Positions 12,620-25,900 of a DNA stretch of 64,000 bases are shown here, piece by piece. This stretch comes from Mycteria americana (taxonomy: Eukaryota; Chordata; Aves; Ciconiiformes; Ciconiidae): the NCBI RefSeq assembly GCF_035582795.1, contig NC_134367.1, positions 53,475,562-53,539,561 on the forward strand, given 5' to 3'. Each line of letters starts with the position of its first letter. Position 1 is the first letter of the stretch. Below the pieces are notes generated by a model that made no database searches, had not been told where the DNA came from, and saw only the letters and a program-made list of their open reading frames with translations. The translations under genes and the position numbers were made by a program.

Positions 12620-13207
12620 TGGAAACTTGCAGATAATAGAGCAGAAAAATTTCAAGGAAATTACTATTTTTAAAATGCTTTCTTAAAAAAATGCTTCAAC
12701 AAATGTTATCACAATGTTTTATTCAATACTTCTGGACTTATACATTGAAAATTGTGCTTACTTATACACCCACTCCAACTCTGCTAGAAGAGCTTCAAGC
12801 TTTAAGAAATTGTTGTATTGAGCCATTCTGATCTGTAATAGTTCACTAGTCTTGCTGTTCTAAGACAGCCAAGGCTGGCAAGCAACTGGAAATAGCTGTA
12901 CATTGTATTTTGTAAAAGTTCTTACTGTAATATAAAAATCTACTTACCCTGGTAATTATAAATATTAAAACATCTGTTTTTCTTGCATTCTTTTAAGCAT
13001 ATAAACTTTGTTCTCCAAACAGTCATTATAACTTCATTATAAGTGCATGTTTCGCTCAGAGGTATATTGCATTATCTCATTATCAAGTGCAACTCAGCAT
13101 TCATGAATATGAATCATTAAAATAATGTTAATTAATAGTCCAAGTATAATACTTGAAACAAAATGTATTTCGTTGAATTTTCTGATATTGCCAATTTTGA
13201 TATCAAC

Positions 13208-13285
13208 TCAGAATGCTCTAATACAGCTAAGTACAACATGGAAGCACAAATATTAAAACTATGAACATAGCTTAGAGCATTCTGA
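13208..13285. repeat. 14-bp perfect inverted repeat with 50-bp spacer
   Basis: TCAGAATGCTCTAA (13208-13221) pairs with TTAGAGCATTCTGA (13272-13285). It lies between the 3' ends of CCN6 and TUBE1. Confidence 0.85.
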
Positions 13286-13727
13286 AATGACTACTACCCT
13301 GAAAAGTTTAAGAAACCAGTTTCATTAGAGCCTTGCTTTCATGTTTGAAAAGACCATGTGGGCTTTTCTCCTCTTCATAGTTGCTTGTTAAAAAACAAAT
13401 CTAGCAATGGTGATCCTTCTTTGAAGCAAGGCCTGCCTTTAGTAAGCTGAAAGTCTGAGAAAAGAACTACATTTTTGGCTGCTACCATCGCTCTTCTCTT
13501 TACAGCATATGGTATGTCAATTTACTCTACAGTTAGGAAGACTGCTCTTACTGATATCCACCATAATTAGGTGCCTTCAAATCTTTCTTACAGGCTGGCC
13601 CTGTCACTTAATATGATACCTCTCAGAGAGCTGAGGAAGCAGCTGTCCCTGTCTCACTTTGGCATGACAATAGCTAGGCACGCTGCAATTCATTCTGGTT
13701 AACTGAAGTGGTTGGATGCTTGGCAGA

Positions 13728-13733
13728 TTTATT
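13728..13733 (-). terminator. Possible TUBE1 poly(A) signal AATAAA
   Basis: AATAAA on the minus strand lies 27 nt past the stop. That would give an unusually short 3' UTR, so another signal further on is quite possible; one AATAAA occurs near 12718-12723. Confidence 0.25.
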
Positions 13734-13759
13734 TTTTTTTTTAATCAGTTCTTCCTTCT

Positions 13760-13918
13760 TTAAACAGCTATCTTCAGTCTTGATGGATCTGTTCTAGGCC
13801 CACCTTTTGTGGCATCCAGCTCATTGTACTCTTCTATTAGGTCAGACAAAGATGATATGGCTTCAGAAAAACAGCTTTGCTCCATCCCGTCTATATGCAG
13901 ATAATGGTGAAGGTGAGC
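13760..13918 (-). CDS. TUBE1: TUBE1 coding exon 12 (last, with stop)
   Basis: Exactly 53 codons in phase 0: [20 protein letters not shown], then [18 protein letters not shown] and PSRLKIAV, then TAA (13762-13760). Acceptor CTCATAG. The family-typical C-terminus is short, with no acidic tail. Confidence 0.94.
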   Translation of the reverse strand, partial: AHLHHYLHIDGMEQSCFSEAISSLSDLIEEYNELDATKGGPRTDPSRLKIAV

Positions 13919-16900
13919 CTATGAGAATAAAATATTCAGTGTTATCCTTTTTCTTGGCACTTAATTAATTTGGCTCAATAAAATCATTTCGCCTGCACAG
14001 AAGAGGGGAGTGCAAGCACTGTAGAAAGTAGATTTAAAGACTTATATCATGACTTCCCTTGCTTAAATACTTGGCAACTTTAGTAACAATCCCCTGTGGA
14101 ATCAGACTTGGTATTACTGATTTCTTACACGTGCATCTTTTCATATTCTGTCTTCTTGGGTACACCTGACCAAACTGTGTATTGGGTTTATATGGTGAGG
14201 TTTTGGTAGCAGGGGGTGAGGGGGAGAGCTGCAGGGGTGCCTTTTGTGAGAAGACACCAGGAGCTGCCCCCATGTTGGGCAGAGCCAGTTCCAGCCGGCT
14301 CCAAGATGGACCTGCTGCTGGCCAAAGCTGAGCCCATCAGCGATGTTGGTGGTGCCTCTGTGATAACGTATTTAAGAAGGGGTAAAAAATACTGTGCGCC
14401 AGCTGAGAGAGAGGGAGGAGTGAGAAAAATGTGAGAAACAGCCCTGCATACACCAAGATCAGTGAAGGAGGGGGAGGAAGTGCTTTAGGCACCAGAGCAA
14501 AGATTCCTCCGCAGCCTGTGGAAAAGACAATAGTGACAGGTTGTCCTGCAGCCCACGGAAGAACATGGTGGAGCAGATATGCACATCACAGCCCATGGAA
14601 GACCCCACACTGCAGCAGGTGGATGTGCTCTGAAGGAAGCTGTGGCACATGAAGAGCCCATGCAGCAAGAGGCTCCTGGCAGGAACCGCAGCCTGTGGAG
14701 AGGAGCCCATGCAGGAACAGGTTTTCTGGCAGGATCTGTGACCCCATGGAGGACCCATGCTGCTGGAGCAGTTCTTGAAGAAGTGCAGCCTGTGGGAATG
14801 ACCCACGTTGGAGCAGTTTGTGAAGGACTGTGTCCTGTGGGTGGGACCCCATGCTGGAGCAGGGGAACAGCATGAGGAAGGAGCAGCAGAGATGAAGTGT
14901 TATGGACTGATTGCAACCCCCATTCCCCATCCCCCTGTGCTGCTTGGGAGGTAGAAGAGTCAGGAATGAAACTGAACCTGGGAAGAAGAGGGTGGGGTGG
15001 GGTGAAGGTGTTTTTCTTTTTGGTTTTATTTCTTGCTATCCTACTCTGTTATTAATTGGCAATAAATTAAATTACTATTTCCCAAGTCAAGTCTGTTTGC
15101 CTGTGACAGTAAATTGGTGACCGTGATCTCCCTGTCGTTATCTTGACCCACGAGCTTTTCATTGTACTTTCTCCCCCTGTCCTGCTGAGGAAGGGGAGTG
15201 AGAGAACGGCTTGGTGGGCACCTGGTGGCCAGCCAAGGTCAACCCAGCACAAACTGGTAGGCAGATCTGTCAGATACTGCCTCATTGCTGAAGAAAGTAA
15301 GTATATTGCCTGGTAGGTACAGGTTAATAAGAGGTTTACCCTTTTTAAGAAGCAGCTGTTGGAATGATTCCTTGATAGGTAACACAGATAATCTTGGGCT
15401 GTTGCTTTTAAGTAGTCCCTTTGTGATACTAAGGCTTGTTTCTCAGTATTGCAAGATGCTAATGATTAGTGGCTATGGATGTTATAATGATGACAGAGTT
15501 GTACCTTTTTCTTGTAGAGCTTCATAAATCTGTCTTTGAGTTCAATAAAAGTTGGTTTTACACAGGTGTTGTTTGCTAAAGCCAGAAGGGAATGGGAATG
15601 GCCCACGGGAGGTACAGAACACAAACCAGTTTTCCAGCCCTCTTGATTCCAGGAGACAAAGTGCAGGGAAGGCTTCAACCTGTGATACAAAAATTTACAG
15701 TTACCTAGGGAAAGTAAAGAACACAAAGCCTAAATTTCCTTAGCTAACAAACAGTCTGAAAAGGTTAACATTAAAGCTTTCAGGACTAATCAAGACAGTT
15801 ATAACTAGCATTTTGAATATGACATTTTCAAAGACAGGAGGTTGTAGAGAGGTGGGGGTCGGTCTCTTCTCCCAGGTAACAAGTGATAGGACAAGAGGAA
15901 ATGGCCTCAAGTTGCGCCAGGGGAGGTTTAGACTGGATATTAGGAAATTTTTCTTCACCGAGAGGGTTATCAAGCATTGAAACAGGCTGCCCAGGGAAGT
16001 GGTTGAGTCGCCATCCCTGGAGGTATTTAAAGGACGTTTGGATGAGGTGCTTAGAGACATGGTGTAGTGGTGGTTTTGGCAGTGTTAGGTTTATGGTTGG
16101 ACTCGATGATCTTAAAGGTCTTTTCCAACCTATATGATTCTGTGATTCTGTGATTTTAGACTTCAGACTAAAACAGTGTGTCTATTTTAAATTTAAACTG
16201 CAAACACCAATTTTTTTTGTTAATTTAATGTATCAGGGTTTGAAAAGTAAAGTTACAACCACCTATTTCTATAAAGGACTCAGATTTAGGAGAGGGGCAG
16301 ATTAATACTGTGCAGGGACAATCAGTCTGCTTATAGTTTAGGAGTAAGTAAAATGCTTCTGGTTCTCAGAAATTTTCCCCACGTGCCCCTGTCTGCCTGT
16401 AAAATGCATCCTGTATGTGAAGCTTGCCTGCCTTTCCTGTTATAACTGTGTACATCGATAGTGTAAAAGGTAGAAAACAGTGCTAACAATACAGAGTTGT
16501 TAAAATACAGATGATTCCCTGTCTACGCGAGAGTAGCCATGAAAAAGAGGGGGCTCCCGCTCAGAAAAAAACAAACTAGAGAACCTATTCCTCCAACATC
16601 CCTTACTGGCAGGAGATCTCTGGAAGGTCAGGCTTTGCTTTCTTTTGCATTTTTGAGAATGGGAGGAGCAGCACAGGGACATCTAGTCAGTTCCCTTTAT
16701 TTGGAAATCCAAGAATGCTGTGACTTATTCTAACTCATTAAGTAAATTATTTTCTTCCCTTCTGAAATTAAGAAAAATATTTCTGAGTAAACTGATTTGG
16801 TACTGAAATTCTTCGGATGAAAAGTAAGAGTGCTCTGGACAACTGACAACAGTTTCAATAACAAATACCATGACTACTTGGTGTGGAATTACAAACCTTT

Positions 16901-19900
16901 CAATATTTCTGCGAAGGTCTGAAACCTGCACATTTCCTCGAACGAGAAGTGCACAGGCAAGGTAGAGGCTATGCTTTGGATCTGCTTGAATCAGTTGATG
17001 ATCTCTACTAAAAGCATCTGAAAACATCTGATCCAACCTAGGTGGAAAGAAAACAGCATCATCTACTCTTATTAAAGCAGGCTACAAAAGTTCTTCAGAA
17101 TGCCCACCTTCAGGGTTTAAAAGTTCCTAAAATTCTGGAAATAAAGGTACATTTAACCTGGGACCATGAATGACAGGAAAAAGATTCAAACCTTTATATG
17201 TACATATGTTGGCATTAGAAGTTTTTAAAAACAGACCAGATCCATTTTTCCCTCTCTTCTCCCTCATGTTACAACCCACTGTTGAGTCTGAAGTCAGAGA
17301 AGTGGACAGACTAAGAGACCTTTCTTAAGGAAATTTTAGGTTAACAGTTACAAAGTATTAAAATATGTAAAAGGATTTAAATAATTGAGGTTCTGGTTAT
17401 ATCACAATTTGAAAAGACAATCTCACTGCTTGTAAAGGATCTGACAAGGAATACCAAAGTGCTGCTGACCCTTACAGAACTGACTGTTTGTTACACTTCA
17501 CTATTTAAAAAGATCAATGAATCATATAACTGTATTGATTTTGATTAATGATTTAAGAAAAGACAGACTATATTTATTAGAATTTTATCATGTATGACTG
17601 CTTTAAAAGATGACACAGCAGATCATATTCTTCCTCTCTTCACCTCCTTAAGCAAGTTCCACTGTACTCTGGGATGTCAAAGATGGTGTCTTGAGGAGGT
17701 CTCTATGGACCTATACCATCTAAGCTATTCTTTCCATTTGTTCCAAACTCTCTGTATCTATCATCTCTATTTCATTTTTAAAATCACCTCTGCCACAAGC
17801 TGCCTATTAAAAAAATAACTAAATAAAGGAGACAAAAATACTACTGTTCCCACCTCATTCTGAAACATGGTTGACTGAGCATCTCCCCATAGTCTTCTAC
17901 CTTCCCTCCAGCACTGTATTGTCTCCTCAGGATATGGTTTCAACAGATCCAGCTTGCTATCACAGAAAAGGGGTGGTCCTGCCCTCTTCTCCACTTTCCA
18001 TACTTCCATCACTTACCCTTAGCTGCCTCTATCACTATTTGGACCTTTTACTGACCGAATTTAACTCACTAAAACCAGTGAAATCTATTCTAACTGGTTA
18101 TTTTTCTGCCTTGTCAACGGGATAAATCATCTCAGAAAATGTGACAAGCACCAGCTTATTGTTACAATAAGCTGTTAAACAGGCTCACTGCATCTCCAGA
18201 CTGAAGTAAGATGCCATTACTTCCCAAGGGGTCTAGTTTAATTCCTTGCTTGTCTTTACAGTATTTTGTGAGTCAACTGCAAACTGTTACTCAAAAGAAC
18301 TTGTGGGTTCTATCTATCATCTAAATAATACATTTTTCAACAGCAACATTTCCCAGCAGAGATAACAAAAATACATTTCAAGTTTACTGGCTCAACCATT
18401 ACAGAGAAAAGGGACGAGGGATGTTCTCAAAATCAGCAGGACAAATTTGAAAATGTGGCAGATTTAAAACTTTTAGAACGTGTACCCTTAGTTTTGCTAT
18501 AGAATGCATTTTTTTAAATCAAAACTATGGAATAATCAGAAATTAAGCTTCAAATGTAAAGCTTCCATAATAATTTTTTCTTACCTTCTAGAAGGTACAT
18601 TAACATCAGCCAGTGTATACAGAGGAGTCAAGCTTGAAACCAAGTAATGAAGTCGAGGAAATGGAACCAAATTCATGCTGATTTCATTAAGATCCATGTT
18701 AAGGGAACCTTCAAACCTAGCAGAGCTGAGAAATTAACAAATTGTTATAAACTAAGTAAATTACTTTTATAAGGTAAACATTCATTAAATCTATTTTTCA
18801 ATTGTTCCCTACAATAAAACAGTAAAACAACAGAGCGTTCAAGAAACTGTTTGTGTATAATTACTAAGCTTTCACATTTGGCAGTAACAGTGCTATATCT
18901 TATTTCCTTACACTTCTCATTATAGAACAACTAATCATCAAGAATAAGACCTTAAGTTTCCCAGTTGTAGTCTTTAGCACTGTTTTTCAGTATGTGGACA
19001 TAGCTGCTGAATACCAGTTTTAATAATAGCTATCGGCTATAATAAAACATGCATGACCTGGCATTCCTGACAAGCTGTTTAAAAGAAAATCAGGCCAATA
19101 CTCCAGAATTATATTTCACCAGGAGTTTCTTACAGCAATAGACAGTTTAGGAGCAACAATGGTCTGATGGTATTTATAAAATAATACAATTGGCCTAGAA
19201 AGGCAAACCTCCCTGGGCTCCATTAAGCATTAATGGAAGACAATACCCTTCTGCCTATAAACTTTTTCTTACTTCAGTTCTAAGACTACCATGGCTAGAG
19301 AAACACCATTGGAATCTGAATACTTCCAAATATTTTAACATTTAGTAACTAATTCTTAAAAAGAGGAGAATCATGTCAAATGGAAAACAACTAATATTCT
19401 CTGAGTTGATGCAGGCCTGCATATTTGCAGCACACACTGCCTCTAGCAATACTACTTTTACAGAGGAATAACCTGTAACTTTATACCTTGTCAGGTTCAG
19501 CAGCAAGTTGGCTATGATATTATTCATTGCGTCAAATGGCTTCTCTTGTACAGTTTTTGCACTGCCTGCACTTGATGTTACCAAGCTGTTTTGCTTCACA
19601 GTTGACCCTAGCTTCCCAGAATTGATCATCTGATGAATTTTATTAACTATATCAAACAGAGACTTTGAGAGAGAAAAAAAAAGCATACAATAAGTCTTGA
19701 GTACAGAGCTTTCAAATTCAGTATCCCAATTTTTCATTTCAGTTAATCTTAAAGAAAAAGCTAAGACATGTACTGTTAGTTCAAAGATTATACCTTTGAT
19801 ACATGTAAGTCCAACTTTTGACCAATTCCAACTGACCAAAGTGTTTCTAAAAGCCTGGTGCTTACATGTCACAAACATGTACATAGCTTGACTCAGAAGT

Positions 19901-22900
19901 TTGAATTTTATTCAACTATTCAAAATCCTCATCTTCTAAAATTACATTTTAAATTCTCATAATTCCTCTGAAAGGAAAAATATATTCTCTAAATATATTC
20001 CACTTTCTCCTGCTTTTTTCATATGCAAATGGCAAGAGTGTCAAAGTTAAATTCAAGCGAGTCTAGTGGTTTGTGCGGTCAGTTGTGCCTATGATGACCA
20101 ATCACTAATCAGTAAAGTCAAGTCTGTTGGAATTTGGAGTGGTTAGTCATCTCCCTTGCAGGAGTCTACTAATACTATGCAGAAATTGATTGCTAAAAGA
20201 ATCTAAGACTCTCAGCCTCAGTAAATAGAAGCTTTTCACTGTTTACCTTGAAATAGACATGAAAAAATTCACTCTAGACTACTTTGAAGGTACAGAGCAA
20301 CTTTTTAGTGATACCCATATTAATTTCAAAAGCCTGCAACTGACTTAGGAGTTCAATTATTATTTTAAAAAAATGAAATTATGCTTTTTAAGACTTGGCA
20401 CTCAAATCAATACACAGAAGGAAGAAACACTTCCTATGTGCAGTCTAATAAAAAAGAAGTTGACAGAAACAGAATATTATTTCTTACTTCATTCTCTATT
20501 GGTAGCACACAGTCTGCATGTTCATTAAGCTCCTTCATAGCCAGAACACTGTTATATGGAGAAGTAATAACATCATCTTCACCAGAGGGATAAACTGAAG
20601 TAACAAATCTATATACTTCTGGGAATTCATCCTCAAGCACATTTAGTACAAAAGTTCCAAGACCAGATCCTGTCCCTAATTATGAATGAAGACAGAATGA
20701 GAGAAGATAAAAGGTTCCCCATGTTATCATAAGCCTTAAGTCTCCTTAAGTCTTCCTTAAGGAAACATACAACTTTTTAATTATATATATTAATAAACAC
20801 TTTCTGAAGCATTTGGCTTACAGTGGAGGCTACTCAGATGTAAATTAAGGCAGGAAGGCTTTTCCCAGACAGGAAAATAATTAAGTGACTAAAGTATTTC
20901 CCATAGTATACCAGACAGGATGAAGTATACAATCTCAAAAATTTCTACAAAGCAAAAAGTCCTATTACGTAACAACATTTTTCTGACAGTATTTTTATTT
21001 CTTATTTTAAAATCTTTAATTTGAGTTTTGAAATAAAATATTTGTTTAAAAACACTGAACTCCCCCAAACAATTATTTACTTTCCCTTTGGGGTTTTATA
21101 AATTTTTCTCATTCTCCAGTCAAAACAGAATAACACCTTTCCTGCAGCACACACACGTTTTTCCTCATTAGCACTAAGCACATAGCACTGAGTTCAAATC
21201 AGAGAACTGAACTGTGTTTTTTCTGTCTTGGACAGCCAACATTCTCAGCAGCAGACAATTTCATCTATGAACAAGACAGCAATTTTCTGCAATAATGGAA
21301 ACAATATCTGCAGGGTCTCTCAAATTAAGCAAATGGCCACAAAAAAGGCCCTTGACAAAACTCTTGCTTCATATTTAGAGCTATTTTCTGTGTCTTTTTC
21401 CACATCATAACCAGTTACAATACATGCTCCCCCACACTTCTGGGGGAAGAAGGCTTAGCGGCAATACAATAATGATAAAATTGTCACTGCAAGAGAGTCT
21501 CCCTTCTGATTTATTATCAAAGTAGCTAGACCTGATTCAAGAGAATTATGTGGAAGGAAAACAGAAAAACAAAGTTTTTCTAAAGTTAAGCAACATTAGA
21601 AGTCTCCTTCAAAGCCTTTCAGAAAACCCTTTCCCCATGATCAAAAATAACTTGATTACAACAATGATGTCAGTGTTCTGAGGCCACTGTCCCTTCTTCT
21701 GATCCGTAATACCTCAGTGTTTCCTTGTATTTGGTACCGGTCTTGATCCACTCACTGCCTCGTATTTAAAATTTTATCTGTATTTTTGTTCTCGGTAGCA
21801 CTTTACCTTAGTTCATGATTCGGGCTCCTCAGTGCTCTAACAAAACCAATAATAAATAATCACAAGTTGACTTAACTGTACTGTGTTAATTTTTTTACTT
21901 TGCATTCTTAATGATGTAGATTATTACATTGATCTTCTTTTCAGATCCAAGTTTTTCTTTTTCACCTGTGGCTGGTGGAATCATACTAACCATAAAAAAA
22001 TTACTTACCACCGCCCATAGAATGAATTATAAAAAAACACTGCAGACAGTCACAATGTTCTGCGGTTTTCCTCAGCTTTTCCACAATGTTTTCCCGGTAC
22101 TGATAGCCATACAGCTTATGACCTACAGCCCTGAAGATATGAAAAGTACTTTAAAAAAAAAAAATCCAACAATCAATCTTTCAGTGTTTTATTTTAACTC
22201 CTCCTATTTGACATTTTACAGTTCAGAGTCCAGAGCTGGGTGCAATCCCTAATTTGTGAGAGTTGCTAAGCTGTGACTACATCATATGAATATGGGAGTC
22301 AGGATATGGTTTTAATTTTGAGGATGCAAGCAGCACTAAGTTCACACGTTTGGCATGTGCATTATTATGTTGTACCAATAAGGAAATAAGCTCCCACATT
22401 GGATGACCAAATTGTAATTATGAAATGAAAGTTACACACTCCTTAACAATAAGGATATCCCTATGTAATATATGTGTACTGATCTTCATTTGAGTACTAT
22501 GTGAGTCAGTTGCTACCAGTAATAAAAAAAACCAAAACCCCAAACAGCTCATTTTCAACACACTTGCCTGCTAGATGGTGAAGTTACAGGATGCTTTATT
22601 CCCTGTATTGCACTCTCTTTCGGTACATTTGCTGATGATCTGCTTTCCAGTCTGTAGTGCACTGAATATTATTAGAGGCACATTAAAGTCTCAGTGAAAA
22701 TTTGGAATTAATTATGTTAATCTTTTTCTGAATTTCTCCTTTTGGTAATGTAGTTTGTATGCACAAAGCCAGACTCCGTGGTGCTTAGAAATCAGAAGTG
22801 CATTTGTTCATATATCTCATTTCCACACTAGTTGCACAGTCTCAAACTAGATTATGGCTTTGACTGAGCAATGGAAGCAGCTGAATACCAAAGAAACAAA

Positions 22901-25900
22901 AATAAAAAGCATGCTCTTTTGAAAATGAAAATCAAAAAAGAGGAAGAAAAAATAGACAAAATGATATATCAGCAGAATTATCCTGCTGTAAAAGGCTTTT
23001 CAAAGCCCTCCTGCAGGCAACAGTGACTCCAGAGTTTACTGGTAATATGCTGCAGCTCCCCAGGTGCAGTAGAACGAACCAGAAAGCTACTGTTATAATT
23101 TCCCTTTTCAAATGCCGTCTAATTAGTTGCTAAGAAATACTTTCTGAAGAGGTTCTCACCAGTTGTTTCCTGAACCAGAAACATCTGTGATAAGCTGCTT
23201 GCTATCAAACACATCCCTCAATGGTCCCTGCAGAATTTCATTTACCACACCCTCCTCCATGTCAATCAACAGTGCCTTTGAGAAAAGGAAAGAATTAAAA
23301 TTCAATCAGTAAGCAAACCACTCTTTGAAATAATCACACAAGGAAATATAAAATTATTTACAATATAAAAGGTATGTTGTTTCTACTGTGCTCCAGAGAA
23401 AATTTTTTTTTTAGTTGTTAACTAGGAGACCAACTAGATTCACCTCGGCTGATTTGCTAGAAGTCGTTCAATAGGACCGCGTTTCAGATAATGCAATTCT
23501 GCTAAAATTTTATAATATTTTGCTCCAATACTTAGGAGTAAAGAAAGTAAAGCATTTTTATGTTTAAAGTTTTCTTGCTTCTTAATCACTTAAAAGTGGC
23601 TCAAAGAAACACACTCCTTAGAAATTCAAATAAAAACTTGGTTGGTAACATCTGCAATCATTTTGTTAAAATTATAATTTAAATTACTCAAAAAGACTGG
23701 CAGCAAACTGCATTACTCCACTGAACCATAAAAGTTACTACTATAAATTTTACTATTCAAAGTGGTATTTAGAAACATATGCAATTATAAGGACCTTATG
23801 AAAATTCCTACACAGTTGGATGTAAATATGCAATGTAAAAAGAATGACCTTTATAGATTGCCTTACTCGTGCTTTTAAAGAGCAGATTTTTCCTTTGTAA
23901 ATATCAGGACCATCACCACCACTTCTGACAAAAAAAAAAAAATAAAAAATCCAAGCTCAGAATCATGATAGAAAACAAGGCAATATATATTAGAATAAAA
24001 TTCTCTCCTTAATCTTCCGTGTTCAGAGGACTGTTACAATGTAAACAAACACCCTGAACATGCTGCTAAGAAAGACCTCATAACTCCCTAAAGTAATTCA
24101 ATTACAGGACACAATCTCAATCAGAAATATCCTAAGCAGTACTTCAGGAAGCTGAAAAGGTAAGCATTGAAAGTTTACTCTCAGGCACAGCCTATGCTCT
24201 GTGGTGATTGTACAGGCATTGCCAAAACTTGAAAGGATTATCTTTTATCCAGCATGTGGTATGTCTGCATCATATAAATGGAACACAGTGCACCAAATCG
24301 TACCACTAGCTTTTCAATGGGGGTAGTACAGCACTGCGCTACTACTCAAGGTGTGAAAGCTGTATAACTGCACTAGCACAGCACTGTGCTTGACTTATTT
24401 TGCTGTTAAGATTCAGAAATCATGCTGGGATGACATAGCTTAATTTTCCCATTTTTCCAGGATTCGTTGTACTGAGCCAACCTAAGGAACTATGCATTGT
24501 GTACAATCACATTTTTTCCACAATGAATGCTGGTGTTTCTGCACTCAAAGGCAGAGATACTCTGGTCTGGCCAAACTATATTCAACACAGGGTAAAAAAG
24601 GCAGGGATACTGGAAGATGGATCTAATTTTCCCCTCAACTATTTACCTAATTTGGGGGCTGGTTAAGCCTAAATTTAAAGTATCTCTTAGACTATTCCAC
24701 ATTCAACCACAATAATATTCTGAAAACATCAGCTGAAATTTGCTACAGCACTAAATGTTCTGACCATGCTCAGTCCCATCAGGAACAAGGGGAAGAGAGT
24801 ATGGGGCTGCACTGGATTCCTCAAGGATCTTCCACCCTCTCACTCAAAGAAACTCTCCAGACACTTCTCATTAGCTGAGCCACTCACAGCAGCCTCCAGT
24901 ACTCATGCGATTCCTCTAGCCTACATGATTCCCTATATGAGTCCACTATAGCACCAGTAAATCCAGCTAGAGAAGTTCTATTTCTCTTCAGGGATTAACA
25001 AAACTCAAAGAGGGAAAAAAACCCCCCAAATCAACACTTCTTTCTCTTACTATTGCCTTTGTGGTCTTTCATGCCAGCCCATACTTACAATCACTTTGAT
25101 TCAATTGCTGAAAAAAATCCCTGCATTCCCTAGAATCCCCTAGGCTTAAGACATGCATTTCTGCATATAAAACCATACAGATGCATAAGCACATTTCCAG
25201 TATTACACAATTTAATAATCACCATAACAGAAAAAAAAAGTCTGTCTGGTTCTGCCAGAGTGTTGTTCATAGCTGTTCCTGACAGGATAACCCACCTGGA
25301 TTAATTATTTTGAACAGTGGTGTGGCACAGCATAGAAGACTGAAGCTTGTCACTTTTATGACATAGGGTTTTATGCCTGCAACGACCTGGGAGGTGAACT
25401 AGTTCTTTCTGATAAAACTAAAACAAACCCCACAATAATAACAAAAGGCCAAAACCTCACAGCCTGAGCAACAGAGTTTGAAACAACTCTCCCAAACTAA
25501 ATTACGGTTCAAGGCTACAGTTAAAAGTGGGAATTGTTTCAACAGGAAAATGAACAGCTCCTGGAAAAGACGAGATCTGGATAATCATTCTTCTGTTTCA
25601 CAGGTAGGGGAATCTTCCTTGAAACTTCTACAGTATTCAGTGAGATAAGTCCTTTCTCTTTACAGAAAGAAAACAGGTGTTTCTATTGCGGCCAATCAGT
25701 TAATCATAAATTTGGTGGTTTCATCTGGCACATACAGAAACATAGACATTTTTTACAACCAAATGTTCTTGATTAAAAAAAAAAAAGATGTTCTAGGAAA
25801 CACCCACAAGGAATGGCAATGAAACTCCAATGCACTTGCATGTTCTTTCAAAGAGGTAAAATTTGAGACAAAACAATTAGTATTTCAATCCCATTTTAGT

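Larger units (their letters stand above)
12062..13759. other. CCN6/TUBE1 convergent intergenic region
   Basis: Holds both genes' 3' UTRs: candidate AATAAA on plus at 12614, on minus at 13728 and near 12718, and a 14-bp inverted repeat. AT-rich; no other gene seen. Confidence 0.6.

Noticed and set aside
14485-14916. Overlapping minus-strand frames of 98-143 codons
   Set aside because: They arise from the GC-rich tandem repeats inside the LTR and match no retroviral or host protein.
19342-19884. 180-codon minus-strand open frame
   Set aside because: It is TUBE1 exon 8 (19487-19662) with in-frame read-through into introns on both sides.
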